From Paragorgia papillata (taxonomy: Eukaryota > Cnidaria > Anthozoa > Scleralcyonacea > Coralliidae): 64,000 bases of DNA. The notes below the pieces were generated by a model. It made no database searches. It was not told where the DNA came from and worked only from the letters and a program-made list of their open reading frames with translations. The DNA lies in the NCBI GenBank assembly GCA_035771165.1, contig JAWNZC010000322.1:3185501-3249500 (forward strand), in the 5' to 3' direction. Shown one piece after another: positions 7,475 to 15,637 of the stretch. Numbering within the stretch: position 1 is the stretch's first letter; the number at the start of each line of letters is the position of its first letter. A program made the position numbers and the translations under genes.

Positions 7475-8461
7475 ATGGATGATAAACTTTTACTCATTGA
7501 CCTTGAACTTCGGGATATATATTACAATCCTGTAACAGGTTACCAATCCATGGAAAAACTTTACCAAACAGCATTAGATCAAAATGTTGAAGGTGTTTCA
7601 AGAAAGTTAGTCCGGGAGTGGTTACATTACCAAAGGGTATTTACATTGCACAAACCTATTAGAAAACCAAGAAGATATCAAAAAACATTTGTTAAAAATC
7701 TTGCTGACCAACTCCAAATGGATCTTGTTGATATGGCTAAATTTGGTTCTGAAAATAATGATCAAAAGTGGATATTAACAGGAATAGAAATTTTAAGCAG
7801 ATTTGGATTTTCAGTTCCAGTCCATAGAAAAAACACAGTAAGTATGGTTGCTGGTGTTTCCAAAATGTTGTCAGAATTTAAGGAAAGATTTGGTAAATAT
7901 CCAGAAATAGTCCAATTTGATGAAGGGAAGGAGTTTTACAATGTGGGGGTAAAAACCCTTTTAAAATCTTTTGGCATCCACTATTTTTCCACAAGATCAG
8001 AACGTAAGGCAGCTGTTGTAGAAAGATTTAACCGGACATTAAAAACCAGGATGTGGAAATATTTTACATTTACAGGAAATAAAAAGTGGTTAAATATTCT
8101 TGATAAGTTTACCGCAAGTTACAACAACACAAAACATAGCACAATTAAAATGAAACCAAAAGATGTTAATGATGAAAACCAATCCAAAGTTTTTTTTACA
8201 CTGTATGGAATTCCACCCCTTGAAGGTAGTGTAAAACCTAAATTTAAAACTGGAGATCATGTAAGAATACAAAAATATAGAAAAAAATTTTCAAAAGGAT
8301 ATGATCCAAATTTTACGGATGAAATTTTTACGGTGTCAGCTGTTTTTAGGGGAAATCCTGTTATGTATAAAATTCGAGACTCTGATGAGGATATTTTAGG
8401 AAAATTTTACAGTGAAGAACTGGTTAAAGTTATTGGTAAACAACAAGTAATAAATGGCTGA
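7475..8461 (+). CDS. RVE/DDE-type integrase (328 aa)
   Basis: This is the retroviral-like integrase that defines Polintons; it would join element ends to host DNA. The catalytic acidic residues are D83 (QMDLVDM), D149 (QFDEGKEF) and E183 (VERFNRTLK), the last two 34 residues apart. The rest of the RVE core follows (SYNNTKHSTIKMKPKDV). A C-terminal beta-barrel/chromo-like segment (about residues 255-325) contains the FKTGDHVRIQK signature common to retrotransposon integrases. The start is in an AAATAAAAAATG context and the end overlaps the next gene by 8 bases. All key residues are intact, so activity is possible. Confidence 0.95.
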   Translation: MDDKLLLIDLELRDIYYNPVTGYQSMEKLYQTALDQNVEGVSRKLVREWLHYQRVFTLHKPIRKPRRYQKTFVKNLADQLQMDLVDMAKFGSENNDQKWILTGIEILSRFGFSVPVHRKNTVSMVAGVSKMLSEFKERFGKYPEIVQFDEGKEFYNVGVKTLLKSFGIHYFSTRSERKAAVVERFNRTLKTRMWKYFTFTGNKKWLNILDKFTASYNNTKHSTIKMKPKDVNDENQSKVFFTLYGIPPLEGSVKPKFKTGDHVRIQKYRKKFSKGYDPNFTDEIFTVSAVFRGNPVMYKIRDSDEDILGKFYSEELVKVIGKQQVING

Positions 8462-9725
8462 CTTTGGAGAACCCTCCGGGGAAACTATTGAAATGCAAAA
8501 CCGTAACCAAGAAAACCAAGAAGATGATGATGATGATGAATTTCAAGATGCAGAAACATCTTTTTCAAATGTGGAACTTGGCGCCGATTATGAAGAAGAG
8601 TTCCAAGAAAGGCTTGCCAAAGTGAGAAAAAGTTCTGCTGAGGGAAAAATAGATAAGGCTACCGCAAAAAAAGCCACCGCAGCGATAAACAAAATGATAG
8701 GGAAACTAAAGAGGGAAGAAACAATTAGAAGAAGAAAATTTTTTAAGGAAAAATTAAAAATGGTTATATATGTGGGGGATAGAGGTGCAAGTGAAAAATT
8801 ATTATACGGAAGTATACTGGAGTATGATGATAATGGAGTAGTAAATGGGGTTACCTTTGAAAATAAGCTAGTTCTAGTCAGAGAAAATGCAGACGGTGAT
8901 GAATTCACTTTAAATACAGATCCAAATGTTCAAGGAAAAGTTGCTAAATTTAAGAACCTATTGGAAAAGGCTGCTTCCAAACATTCAAAAACAGCGAATG
9001 CAACTATTGAAAAGCTTACAGAACTTAAACCAAAACACATTGAACCTGAAGTTATTATCAACATTCGTAAAAATGTTGCTGAACAGTTGGGTGATGAAGT
9101 AACAATAGAACTGGACGCCATTGAAACCGAAAATGGAGAAAATGTTGGCGATGTCCCAATGCGTAATATTTCAGGAACCATTAATTCAAAAAGCTTGGAA
9201 GCTGTTGAAATTAACCGAAAGTTTTGGAAAGATAAGGCAGACGAAGAAAAAGATCCAGTAAAAAAAGGAAAGTTTAGGAAGGTTGAGGTTGTGTGCGAAC
9301 TGAGGGCTGAACAACTTAGACTGGAAGCAAACATGGCACCAAAGACTGACTATGTTAAAAATATGCTTAGAGATCATATCCTAACAAAATTTGAAAGGTT
9401 TAAAGAATGGGCAAAAGAAAACATGGGTGTAACAGCTGCAATAGCTATTAGTATTGCTGGAATTATAACAACAGTAGTATTGGCTGGAGGAAAAGGAGTT
9501 GCAGCAGCTGCAAAGGCAACAGGAGCATTAGGAAAGGCTTTAGCAAAACTTGCAAAAACTGCTTTGCCTATATTGGTTCCAATTTTAAATATACTTGCAA
9601 CTGCATTATCTTGGGGAGCAAAAGGAATAGCATGGTTGGCAAAGAATTTGTGGATTCTTGCAATAGGACTCACCTATATTGTTTACAAAGAATACAAAGA
9701 TAAATATGGAACCAAAACAAAATGA
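8454..9725 (+). CDS. Acidic N-terminus, hydrophobic Ala/Gly-rich C-terminus protein (423 aa)
   Basis: Residues 1-50 are very acidic, and residues 55-300 are charged and helical. The C-terminal 110 residues contain three or four hydrophobic segments: about 322-344 (ITTVVLAGGKGVAAAAKATG), 355-378 (AKTALPILVPILNILATAL) and 393-412 (LWILAIGLTYIVYK). I recall animal Polintons encoding a protein with this same AKTALPILxPILN and KNLWILA ending beside the integrase gene; its role is not known to me. Membrane remodelling or capsid assembly are possible guesses. The start (AATAAATG) overlaps the integrase end, and its own end overlaps the next gene. Confidence 0.75.
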   Translation: MADFGEPSGETIEMQNRNQENQEDDDDDEFQDAETSFSNVELGADYEEEFQERLAKVRKSSAEGKIDKATAKKATAAINKMIGKLKREETIRRRKFFKEKLKMVIYVGDRGASEKLLYGSILEYDDNGVVNGVTFENKLVLVRENADGDEFTLNTDPNVQGKVAKFKNLLEKAASKHSKTANATIEKLTELKPKHIEPEVIINIRKNVAEQLGDEVTIELDAIETENGENVGDVPMRNISGTINSKSLEAVEINRKFWKDKADEEKDPVKKGKFRKVEVVCELRAEQLRLEANMAPKTDYVKNMLRDHILTKFERFKEWAKENMGVTAAIAISIAGIITTVVLAGGKGVAAAAKATGALGKALAKLAKTALPILVPILNILATALSWGAKGIAWLAKNLWILAIGLTYIVYKEYKDKYGTKTK

Positions 9726-9936
9726 ACAACCTGAAAGTAATTTTGTAAAAATACTTGAAAAAACACTTCTTCTAACAACTTTGTGTACAGCTTCTCTCTA
9801 TTGCATAAAACTAATTATTAAGGGTTTTGAAAAAGTTGCTGAGTTAACTGTTGAAGACGAAGAAGAAGACTATGAAGAAGAAGAATATGAAGAAGAAAAA
9901 AATTCAGTTAATATTACATTCAATATTAATAAATGA
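9706..9936 (+). CDS. Small membrane protein with acidic tail (76 aa)
   Basis: I chose the ATG at 9,706 (ATAAATATGG) rather than an upstream TTG. It overlaps the end of the preceding gene by 20 bases. One hydrophobic segment lies at about residues 20-43 (LLLTTLCTASLYCIKLIIKG), and the next 25 residues are mostly E, D and Y. The start of the next gene overlaps its stop. It is probably a single-pass protein; function unknown. Confidence 0.6.
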   Translation: MEPKQNEQPESNFVKILEKTLLLTTLCTASLYCIKLIIKGFEKVAELTVEDEEEDYEEEEYEEEKNSVNITFNINK

Positions 9937-10358
9937 ACACGAAAGAATTTGAAGACCCACCTCAAACGCAAAATTTAAACCTTAGGGAAGAGCTTATCCG
10001 GCTTTCTTCCGAAAACAAAATTAAACATTCGGAATCATATCTTAAAAAAGCCTCATTGGCGGCACTTGAAAAAATTAAGCATAATTATGATGGGGTGCAA
10101 CAGGACAAAGTTAACAGTGTGTTAACAGAAACCCTTATATCCAAATTTTCAGTGTTAATGGAACAGTTAGATTTGATAAAAGATGATGAAAAACTGGATA
10201 AAGAATTATCAACAAACAAACTATTTTGCGATGATGTTAAATCCCTGGTATCAAAAATATCACCCTATATTCCAATGATTGGATTGTTATGTGGTGGAAT
10301 AATAGTAGCCAAACATGTTTGGGACCGAGGCGAACGAAGTGAAAAAACCATCAAATAA
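9933..10358 (+). CDS. Tail-anchored helical protein (141 aa)
   Basis: The charged, helical N-terminal 100 residues are followed by one membrane segment (about 109-128, YIPMIGLLCGGIIVAKHVW) and a short charged tail (DRGERSEKTIK). The tail is encoded by the CGAGGCGAACGAAGTGAA micro-repeat word and may be a late extension. The start is in ATTAATAAATG and overlaps the previous stop by 4 bases. No family is recognised. Confidence 0.65.
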   Translation: MNTKEFEDPPQTQNLNLREELIRLSSENKIKHSESYLKKASLAALEKIKHNYDGVQQDKVNSVLTETLISKFSVLMEQLDLIKDDEKLDKELSTNKLFCDDVKSLVSKISPYIPMIGLLCGGIIVAKHVWDRGERSEKTIK

Positions 10359-10360
10359 AA

Positions 10361-10489
10361 ATGAGTTTGTACAAAGTAATCAGGATCCTAGCAAAAATGT
10401 CGATAGTGGCAATGTTGCTGATTCCAATAACAGTTGAGTTGTTATTACTTAAATTTTTGGTCTCACGAAGCGTTAGCGATGTTTCCTAA
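10361..10489 (+). CDS. Very small membrane protein (42 aa)
   Basis: The ORF starts in AAATAAAAATG, 2 bases after the preceding stop. One strong hydrophobic helix spans about residues 14-34 (SIVAMLLIPITVELLLLKFLV). The TAA stop lies inside the left arm of the hairpin at 10,482. Start context, tight spacing and a clean membrane helix argue for a real gene. Confidence 0.5.
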   Translation: MSLYKVIRILAKMSIVAMLLIPITVELLLLKFLVSRSVSDVS

Positions 10490-10509
10490 TCTTTTGTTGG
10501 ATTAGGAAA
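10482..10509. terminator. Hairpin ending the integrase-side gene cluster
   Basis: TTTCCTAATC and GATTAGGAAA form a 10-bp stem with an 8-base loop. It closes the run of overlapping genes from 7,475 to 10,489 and has a near copy at 10,712-10,736. Confidence 0.55.
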
Positions 10510-10522
10510 TTCTTTATAATAA

Positions 10523-10585
10523 ATGTGGTGGAATATTTTTAGTTGGATTAGAAAAAAAAGGGAAGATAGAAAAAACAAAACCTAA
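10523..10585 (+). CDS. Tiny Trp-rich cationic ORF (20 aa)
   Basis: It starts directly in TATAATAAATG, the best form of the element's start motif, 13 bases after a hairpin. The product is MWWNIFSWIRKK followed by a K/R/D-rich tail, a membrane-active-looking composition. Length alone would not support it; the perfect start context does. Confidence 0.35.
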   Translation: MWWNIFSWIRKKREDRKNKT

Positions 10586-10631
10586 GAAAAAGTTGGATTT
10601 TAAAAAAAGAAAGACTTGATATTGATAAAAA

Positions 10632-10691
10632 ATGGTTTATAAACAGCTACGAAATCCCTCAGAACCTTTAAAAACCACTTTTTACTTTTAA
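10632..10691 (+). CDS. Tiny ORF (19 aa), doubtful
   Basis: It starts after GATAAAAAATG and ends 20 bases before the hairpin at 10,712. The product shows no feature beyond a few aromatic residues at its end. It is listed because start context and hairpin position repeat the pattern of its neighbours. Confidence 0.2.
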   Translation: MVYKQLRNPSEPLKTTFYF

Positions 10692-10711
10692 AGGAACTGA
10701 AAAGTTGTTAG

Positions 10712-10736
10712 TTTCCTAATCTTGTTGGTTAGGAAA
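10712..10736. terminator. Second copy of the GTTTCCTAATC hairpin
   Basis: TTTCCTAA and TTAGGAAA pair, extended by a G-U and a C-G pair to 10 bp with a 5-base loop. It is nearly the same sequence as 10,482-10,509 and is again followed at once by an AATAAAATG start. Confidence 0.5.
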
Positions 10737-10740
10737 TAAA

Positions 10741-10869
10741 ATGGGGAACTCTAAAAGCAAACCAAAAGAAAAATTTAACAAAAACCATATTATAAAAAAG
10801 GGGTTCCAATTTGGGATAAGTTTTGGGAAGGAAGATTTAACAATGGAGGGAAATATTCAAATAGGATGA
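10741..10869 (+). CDS. Small Src-like N-myristoylation protein (42 aa)
   Basis: The protein begins MGNSKSKPKEK. Glycine 2, serine 6 and the following lysines match the myristoyl-plus-basic membrane-binding signal of Src-type proteins. The rest is short and rich in G, F and K. The start (AATAAAATG) comes 4 bases after a hairpin. With the gene at 1,025 this makes two predicted lipidated small proteins in one element. Function unknown. Confidence 0.5.
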   Translation: MGNSKSKPKEKFNKNHIIKKGFQFGISFGKEDLTMEGNIQIG

Positions 10870-11093
10870 ACAAACAAAATAGTAAAAAACTATTCTTGTG
10901 TTTCTTCGACAAATTCTTCCCCAAAATCTTCCCCAAAATCTTCCCCAAAATCTTCCCCAAAATCTTCGCCAAAATCTTCGCCAAAATCTTCGCCAAAATC
11001 TTCGCCAAAATCTTCGCCAAAACCAATATAATAAAACAATGGAAATGTTTAAAGCAAGAATGGATGAAAGAAGAAAATTTGGTGAAGACTTAA
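10866..11093 (+). CDS. Repeat-encoded ORF with F(P/A)KI repeats (75 aa), doubtful
   Basis: The ATG overlaps the TGA of the preceding ORF (ATGA). The centre is four FPKI units followed by FAKI units encoded by the 12-bp tandem repeat at 10,902-11,023. Its 3' part overlaps the start of the 139-aa gene in another frame. Because a 12-bp repeat is a multiple of three, all frames stay open through it, so openness is weak evidence. Confidence 0.25.
   Translation: MNKQNSKKLFLCFFDKFFPKIFPKIFPKIFPKIFAKIFAKIFAKIFAKIFAKTNIIKQWKCLKQEWMKEENLVKT
10902..11023. repeat. 12-bp tandem repeat, about ten units
   Basis: Units read TTCTTCGACAAA once, then TTCCCCAAAATC four times, then TTCGCCAAAATC-type to the end. 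Two homogenised subtypes in blocks suggest expansion by slippage or unequal exchange. The first unit matches the unit of the array near 16.0-16.16 kb in the same element. Confidence 0.9.
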
Positions 11094-11458
11094 AAAAAAT
11101 CCGTGAGGAAAACCCTATTTACAACCACCCCAAATCAGAGTTAAGAACCCTAGCTAAAAAAATTGGGGTAAAGGGGGTTTACAAAATGGACCTAAAAACA
11201 CTCTGTGAAAGTCTTAATATTCCATTGGTTAGGAATGAAATCTTTGACAGATGCAACAGAGAGCAAATTAAAAATCCTGTTGAAATAACATTTACAGATT
11301 TGGACGGAAAAAAAACAAAATTCCGTAGTATTTACAAAGCAGCATCCTGCCTGAATAAAAATCCTAGTTGTATTCCATATTATATAAGAAAAGGAACATC
11401 CATTATTTACAATGGAAAAATACAGACTGTTAGTCGGAGTTCTTCCGAGGCGAAGTGA
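11039..11458 (+). CDS. Putative DNA-binding protein with NUMOD1-like C-terminus (139 aa)
   Basis: I chose the ATG at 11,039, after AATATAATAAAACA; the frame is open further upstream only through the 12-bp repeat. Residues 28-55 (SELRTLAKKIGVKGVYKMD and on) look like a SAP/Rho-N-type helix pair. Residues 80-132 (FTDLDGKKTKFRSIYKAASC, then LNKNPSCIPYYIRKGT, then NGKIQTV) fit the NUMOD1-type helix-turn-helix pattern found beside homing endonucleases. A role in binding element or host DNA is therefore likely, but no nuclease domain is present. The last residues (SRSSSEAK) come from the CGAGGCGAAGTGAGA micro-repeat. A perfect palindrome follows 17 bases after the stop. Confidence 0.65.
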   Translation: MEMFKARMDERRKFGEDLKKIREENPIYNHPKSELRTLAKKIGVKGVYKMDLKTLCESLNIPLVRNEIFDRCNREQIKNPVEITFTDLDGKKTKFRSIYKAASCLNKNPSCIPYYIRKGTSIIYNGKIQTVSRSSSEAK

Positions 11459-11475
11459 GAACCTTCATTCTTCAA

Positions 11476-11503
11476 ATTTCCTATATAAATTTATATAGGA
11501 AAT
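11476..11503. terminator. Perfect 28-bp palindrome before the polymerase gene
   Basis: Two 14-bp arms (ATTTCCTATATAAA and its complement) meet without spacer. It follows the stop at 11,458 and precedes 190 bases of non-coding, AT-rich DNA leading to the polymerase start. Confidence 0.55.
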
Positions 11504-11506
11504 GCA

Positions 11507-11561
11507 ACGGGGGAGAGACCGAAAAAGGAATGCTAAAATCCGAAAGGCTTAACTTCAACAG
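11507..11561 (+). pseudogene. Degenerate copy of the 5' end of the polymerase gene
   Basis: These bases resemble 11,755-11,817 inside the polymerase gene. Blocks GAGACCGAAAAA, CTGAAAGGCTT (here CCGAAAGGCTT) and ACTTCAACAG occur in the same order, with a few substitutions and a small gap. The copy has stops in frame. The rest of the gap up to 11,694 holds only AT-rich leader sequence. Confidence 0.5.
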
Positions 11562-11694
11562 AATATTTGAAAACACAAGTTAAAAAAAGGAAGTATAATG
11601 TTGTTTGGATCCTTTATTAGTATACTTTTTAAATAATTTTTTAAATCGATTTTTACCTTTAAGTATTTTAATAATTTTTTTAACACTATAATAA

Positions 11695-14600
11695 ATGGAA
11701 ACTGACACTAAACTTTTAAAAAAACGGGAAAATGCCCGTTTAAGAAAACAACGGCAGCGGGAAAGAGACCGAAAAATGGAGCCGTTTAAACCTGAAAGGC
11801 TTGCTAAACTTCAACAGGAAAAGGAGTTTAGAGCACATAAAAAAGAAGCCAAAAAGCAGGAACAGATTGCCAGGAAAGAAGCAAGGAAACAGGAACAGGT
11901 TGCCAGGAAAGAGGCAAGAAAAGCAGAACAGATTGTCAGGAAGGAAGCAAGAAAAGAAGAGAAGAGACAAGAAATTTTAAGGTGGGGGAAAAAATGGAAA
12001 GGATCTGCTAAAACCGCCAAAACTAGACAAGTCCTTGGGAACAAGCTTGGTAAAATTTTTAACAGAAGAACAAGGAATTTCAAAAAACTTAGGGAAACAG
12101 AGCCAAAACTCATTAGAGATTTTGCTGATGGAAAAGCAGCTTTGTATGAAATTTTAGGACAGGGGTTTAAAGATCCTGCGGTATTCTTAGAGAGAACAAC
12201 ACCAACTGTTGAAAACCTAATTAACAGTGTTAAAAACTCAAAAAAAGTAAAAACAACACTGATATGTAATCTTGTTCACTATGATTACGAAGCTGGATGG
12301 GAAGATGTTGAAGAGTTTTACTTTACCTCTTATATGAAAGCAATGACAACAGAGGAAGATGTTAGAGAACTTTATGAAAAGTCAAAAAGAGAGATGCTTG
12401 AAAATTTGGCATCCCATCAAAAAAAGGGATCTGGATGGGCAATAAGATCTGTGGAAAGTCTACATATTTCTATAACAAAATATAGACCTTTAAACGGTAA
12501 GGGTTTTAAACCCCTTCCAGAAGTTATCCAAGCTAAAAAGGCTATCATCAATCCTAAAAACAAGGATGAGAAGTGTTTTATTTATGCTGTTGCAATAGCA
12601 GAGATGGTTAAAAAAGATCCAGGGAAACCTCATTTAGAAAGAGTTGGTGAAGATGTTCAAACACAGGCAAAAAAGTATAATACCAAAGGACTTGAATTTC
12701 CTCTTAAAATTAAGGACATTCCTAAATTTGAAAAGATGAATGAGATGAATGTAAATGTCTTTAGTTTTGATCCCGATATTCAAAAGGTTTTCCAAATGCA
12801 AATAAGCAGATCCAACAACCCAAATGTTGTAAACCTATTCTGGTGGAATAACCATTACAGTATCATTAAGGACAAAAGCAGACTGTTATCAAGCCAAATT
12901 GATAACCAAAAAGAAAAAAAGTTTTTCTGCAACTTTTGTTTAAACCCATTCCGAAATGAAAAGAACAGAGATGAACATGTGTTGTTATGTCAAAAATATG
13001 ATGCTCAAATCCAACAATATTCTACAAAAGGTGTGGATGATATTATGGGGTGGGGTGAAAAGGATTATAAGAAAATGCAAGATGTTCCCTTCATCATTGT
13101 ATTTGATTTTGAGTGTATGTTAAAACCACTAAAAACAGAAGAACAAGATGAGACCCTCGAACGAAGTAAGACCAAAAGTTTTACCAAAAAATACCAAAAA
13201 CACGTTCCTAGCGGTTACTGTTTCCAAATTATATGCTCGGATCCAACTATCTTCCCAGGAAAAACTGTAAGTTATACAAAAAAATATGAACATGAGGATA
13301 TCGGTAAAATGTTCGTTGAAGCTTTGGAATCCGAGGCAAAGGAAATCTGGGAAACCTATATGAAAACTCCAAAGCCAATTATCATAAGTGAAACCCAAGA
13401 AAGAGATTTCCAGTCAGCTGTAAGCTGTTATGTTTGTGGGAAAGACCTAGGAAAAGATAGGGTAAGAGACCATAACCATCTCAATGGAAAATACAGAGGA
13501 CCTGCCCATAACAGCTGTAATTATTCAATGGGTAGTGCAAGACATATTGCGGTGCTGGCCCATAATAATATGAATTATGATGCTCACTTTACCGTTCCAA
13601 GTTTGGGGTTATCGGAAGGACCAATTAGTTGCATACCAAAGACAGATGAAGAATATATTAGCTTTAGTAAAAAACTTTGGATGAATGGTGGTTGGCATAA
13701 AAAACCAACACCTAATGGAGGGTTTAAAAAAAAGTGGGTTCCTCTTGAACTGAGATTCCTGGATTCCCTAAAATTCATGGCAAGTTCATTAGACTCACTT
13801 GTTAAGAACCTGAAACCATCAGCTTTCGTGTACACAGAAAAAGTGTTTAAAGACCATCCAAAAGAGCATGTAAACCTGCTAAAAAAGAAGGGAGTATTTC
13901 CCTATGAATTCATGACAGATCTGAAAAAGTTGGACTATCCACAACTACCACCAAAAAAAGAATTTTATTCAAAACTTAATGGAACCCATATCTCAGATGA
14001 GGATTATAGCCATGCTAAAAATGTTTGGGAAGTCTTTGAATGTAAGACAATGAGGGATTACCATGATTTGTACATGAAACTAGATACTGTTCTTCTGGCA
14101 GATGTTATCCAAAATTTTAGAAAGACATGTAAAGAGACTTATGGACTTGACCCGATGTGGTTTTACACAAGTCCTGGTCTGTCTTGGGCTTCCCTACAAA
14201 AAATGACGGACCAAAAGTTGGAACTAATAACAGATCCTAACATGTACTTAATGATGGAAGACGGTATCCGTGGTGGAATATCATTAATTACTCACCGGTA
14301 TGCCAAGGCTAACAACAAGTATATGGAAGATTATAACCCAGAACAGGAAAGTGTTTTCATTCCATATTTAGACAAAAACAACTTATATGGGATGGCAATG
14401 TCAAAACCTCTTCCAATAGGAAAGTTTAAGTGGATCCCAGAAAAGGAGCTTGTAAACTGGGATAAGTACCTTGAGGAAACCAAAGATGGGGAAGAGGGAA
14501 CAGGATGCTTTCTGGAAGTGGACTTGGAGTATCCAAAAGATTTACATGATCTTCACAACGATCTCCCCTTTGCAGCTGAAAGAGTTGAAATAGATGGTGT

Positions 14601-15624
14601 TGTAAAACTGTTGCCAAATCTCAATAATAAGGAAAAGTATGTTCTCCACTACCGGGCATTAAACCAGTGTTTGGAACATGGGTTAAACCTCAAAAAAATC
14701 CACAGGGGAATTTCATTTGTTGAAAAGGCTTGGATGAAACCCTATATTGACCTAAACACAAGGTTAAGGACAAAAGCCACCAATGACTTCGACAAGGATT
14801 TCCACAAGTTAATGAACAACTCTGTCTTTGGGAAGACGATGGAAAATGTTCGCAATAGAGTGGATATTCGACTGGTATCATTTGCTGACCAACTTGAAAA
14901 ACTTGCAAGAAAACCAAATTACAAGTCCATCAATATATTCAATGAAAATTTGGGTGCTGTTCATATGCAAAAGACCAGGGTCAAATTAAACAAGCCAATC
15001 TATTTGGGGGCTTCCATCTTGGATTTAAGTAAAATCTCCATGTATGATTTTCACTATGGTTATATAAAACCAAAATACGAAAACAAGGCTCAACTGTTGT
15101 TTACGGATACGGATTCCCTCTGTTACAAGATCAGAACAGATGATATTTTCAAAGACATTTCTGGAAATGTTCATACACACTTTGACACCAGTAATTTTCC
15201 CAAAGATCATCCAAGTGGAATTCCAACTAATGTAAACAAGAAAGTCCTTGGGATGATGAAGTTTGAAACTGGATCAGATCAGATTGAACAGTTTATTGGG
15301 TTAAGACCTAAGTGTTACATAACCAAAATGGCAAAGAAGTTAAACAGAGAAACTGGGTTAATGGAATGCATAGAGGAAAAGAAGTGTAAGGGTATTAAAA
15401 AGAGTGTTGTCAAAGATGATATAAAATTTAAGGATTACTGGAATTGCCTGTTTTCAGGAAAAAACCTAATGAGAGGGATGAATACCTTCAGATCTTACCA
15501 ACATAAAATTCATACCATCCATATGAACAAGATTGCACTCAATGCAGCTGACGATAAGAGAGTTATAGGAAAGGATGGGATTTCCACCTTGGCAATTGGA
15601 CATTTTAAAACCAAAAATGTTTAA
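11695..15624 (+). CDS. Protein-primed family B DNA polymerase (1,309 aa)
   Basis: This enzyme would replicate the element from its ends by protein priming. Residues 1-110 are very basic with RKEARKQEQ-type coiled repeats. Residues 280-400 are the N-terminal region typical of Maverick polymerases (NKDEKCFIYAVAIAEM, FPLKIKDIPKFEKM). A zinc knuckle lies at about 412-432 (CNFC...HVLLC). The exonuclease has FDFEC (about 470), HNNMNYDAHF (about 623) and YMKLDTVLLAD (about 792). An endonuclease VII-like DHNHLNGKYRGPAH segment lies at about 592-605. The polymerase has DKNNLYGMAM (about 893), NNSVFGKTMENV (about 1,041) and FTDTDSL (about 1,137). All motifs are intact. The start is in ACTATAATAAATG. 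The priming residue cannot be identified. Confidence 0.96.
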   Translation: METDTKLLKKRENARLRKQRQRERDRKMEPFKPERLAKLQQEKEFRAHKKEAKKQEQIARKEARKQEQVARKEARKAEQIVRKEARKEEKRQEILRWGKKWKGSAKTAKTRQVLGNKLGKIFNRRTRNFKKLRETEPKLIRDFADGKAALYEILGQGFKDPAVFLERTTPTVENLINSVKNSKKVKTTLICNLVHYDYEAGWEDVEEFYFTSYMKAMTTEEDVRELYEKSKREMLENLASHQKKGSGWAIRSVESLHISITKYRPLNGKGFKPLPEVIQAKKAIINPKNKDEKCFIYAVAIAEMVKKDPGKPHLERVGEDVQTQAKKYNTKGLEFPLKIKDIPKFEKMNEMNVNVFSFDPDIQKVFQMQISRSNNPNVVNLFWWNNHYSIIKDKSRLLSSQIDNQKEKKFFCNFCLNPFRNEKNRDEHVLLCQKYDAQIQQYSTKGVDDIMGWGEKDYKKMQDVPFIIVFDFECMLKPLKTEEQDETLERSKTKSFTKKYQKHVPSGYCFQIICSDPTIFPGKTVSYTKKYEHEDIGKMFVEALESEAKEIWETYMKTPKPIIISETQERDFQSAVSCYVCGKDLGKDRVRDHNHLNGKYRGPAHNSCNYSMGSARHIAVLAHNNMNYDAHFTVPSLGLSEGPISCIPKTDEEYISFSKKLWMNGGWHKKPTPNGGFKKKWVPLELRFLDSLKFMASSLDSLVKNLKPSAFVYTEKVFKDHPKEHVNLLKKKGVFPYEFMTDLKKLDYPQLPPKKEFYSKLNGTHISDEDYSHAKNVWEVFECKTMRDYHDLYMKLDTVLLADVIQNFRKTCKETYGLDPMWFYTSPGLSWASLQKMTDQKLELITDPNMYLMMEDGIRGGISLITHRYAKANNKYMEDYNPEQESVFIPYLDKNNLYGMAMSKPLPIGKFKWIPEKELVNWDKYLEETKDGEEGTGCFLEVDLEYPKDLHDLHNDLPFAAERVEIDGVVKLLPNLNNKEKYVLHYRALNQCLEHGLNLKKIHRGISFVEKAWMKPYIDLNTRLRTKATNDFDKDFHKLMNNSVFGKTMENVRNRVDIRLVSFADQLEKLARKPNYKSINIFNENLGAVHMQKTRVKLNKPIYLGASILDLSKISMYDFHYGYIKPKYENKAQLLFTDTDSLCYKIRTDDIFKDISGNVHTHFDTSNFPKDHPSGIPTNVNKKVLGMMKFETGSDQIEQFIGLRPKCYITKMAKKLNRETGLMECIEEKKCKGIKKSVVKDDIKFKDYWNCLFSGKNLMRGMNTFRSYQHKIHTIHMNKIALNAADDKRVIGKDGISTLAIGHFKTKNV

Positions 15625-15637
15625 AGATTAGTTTAAG

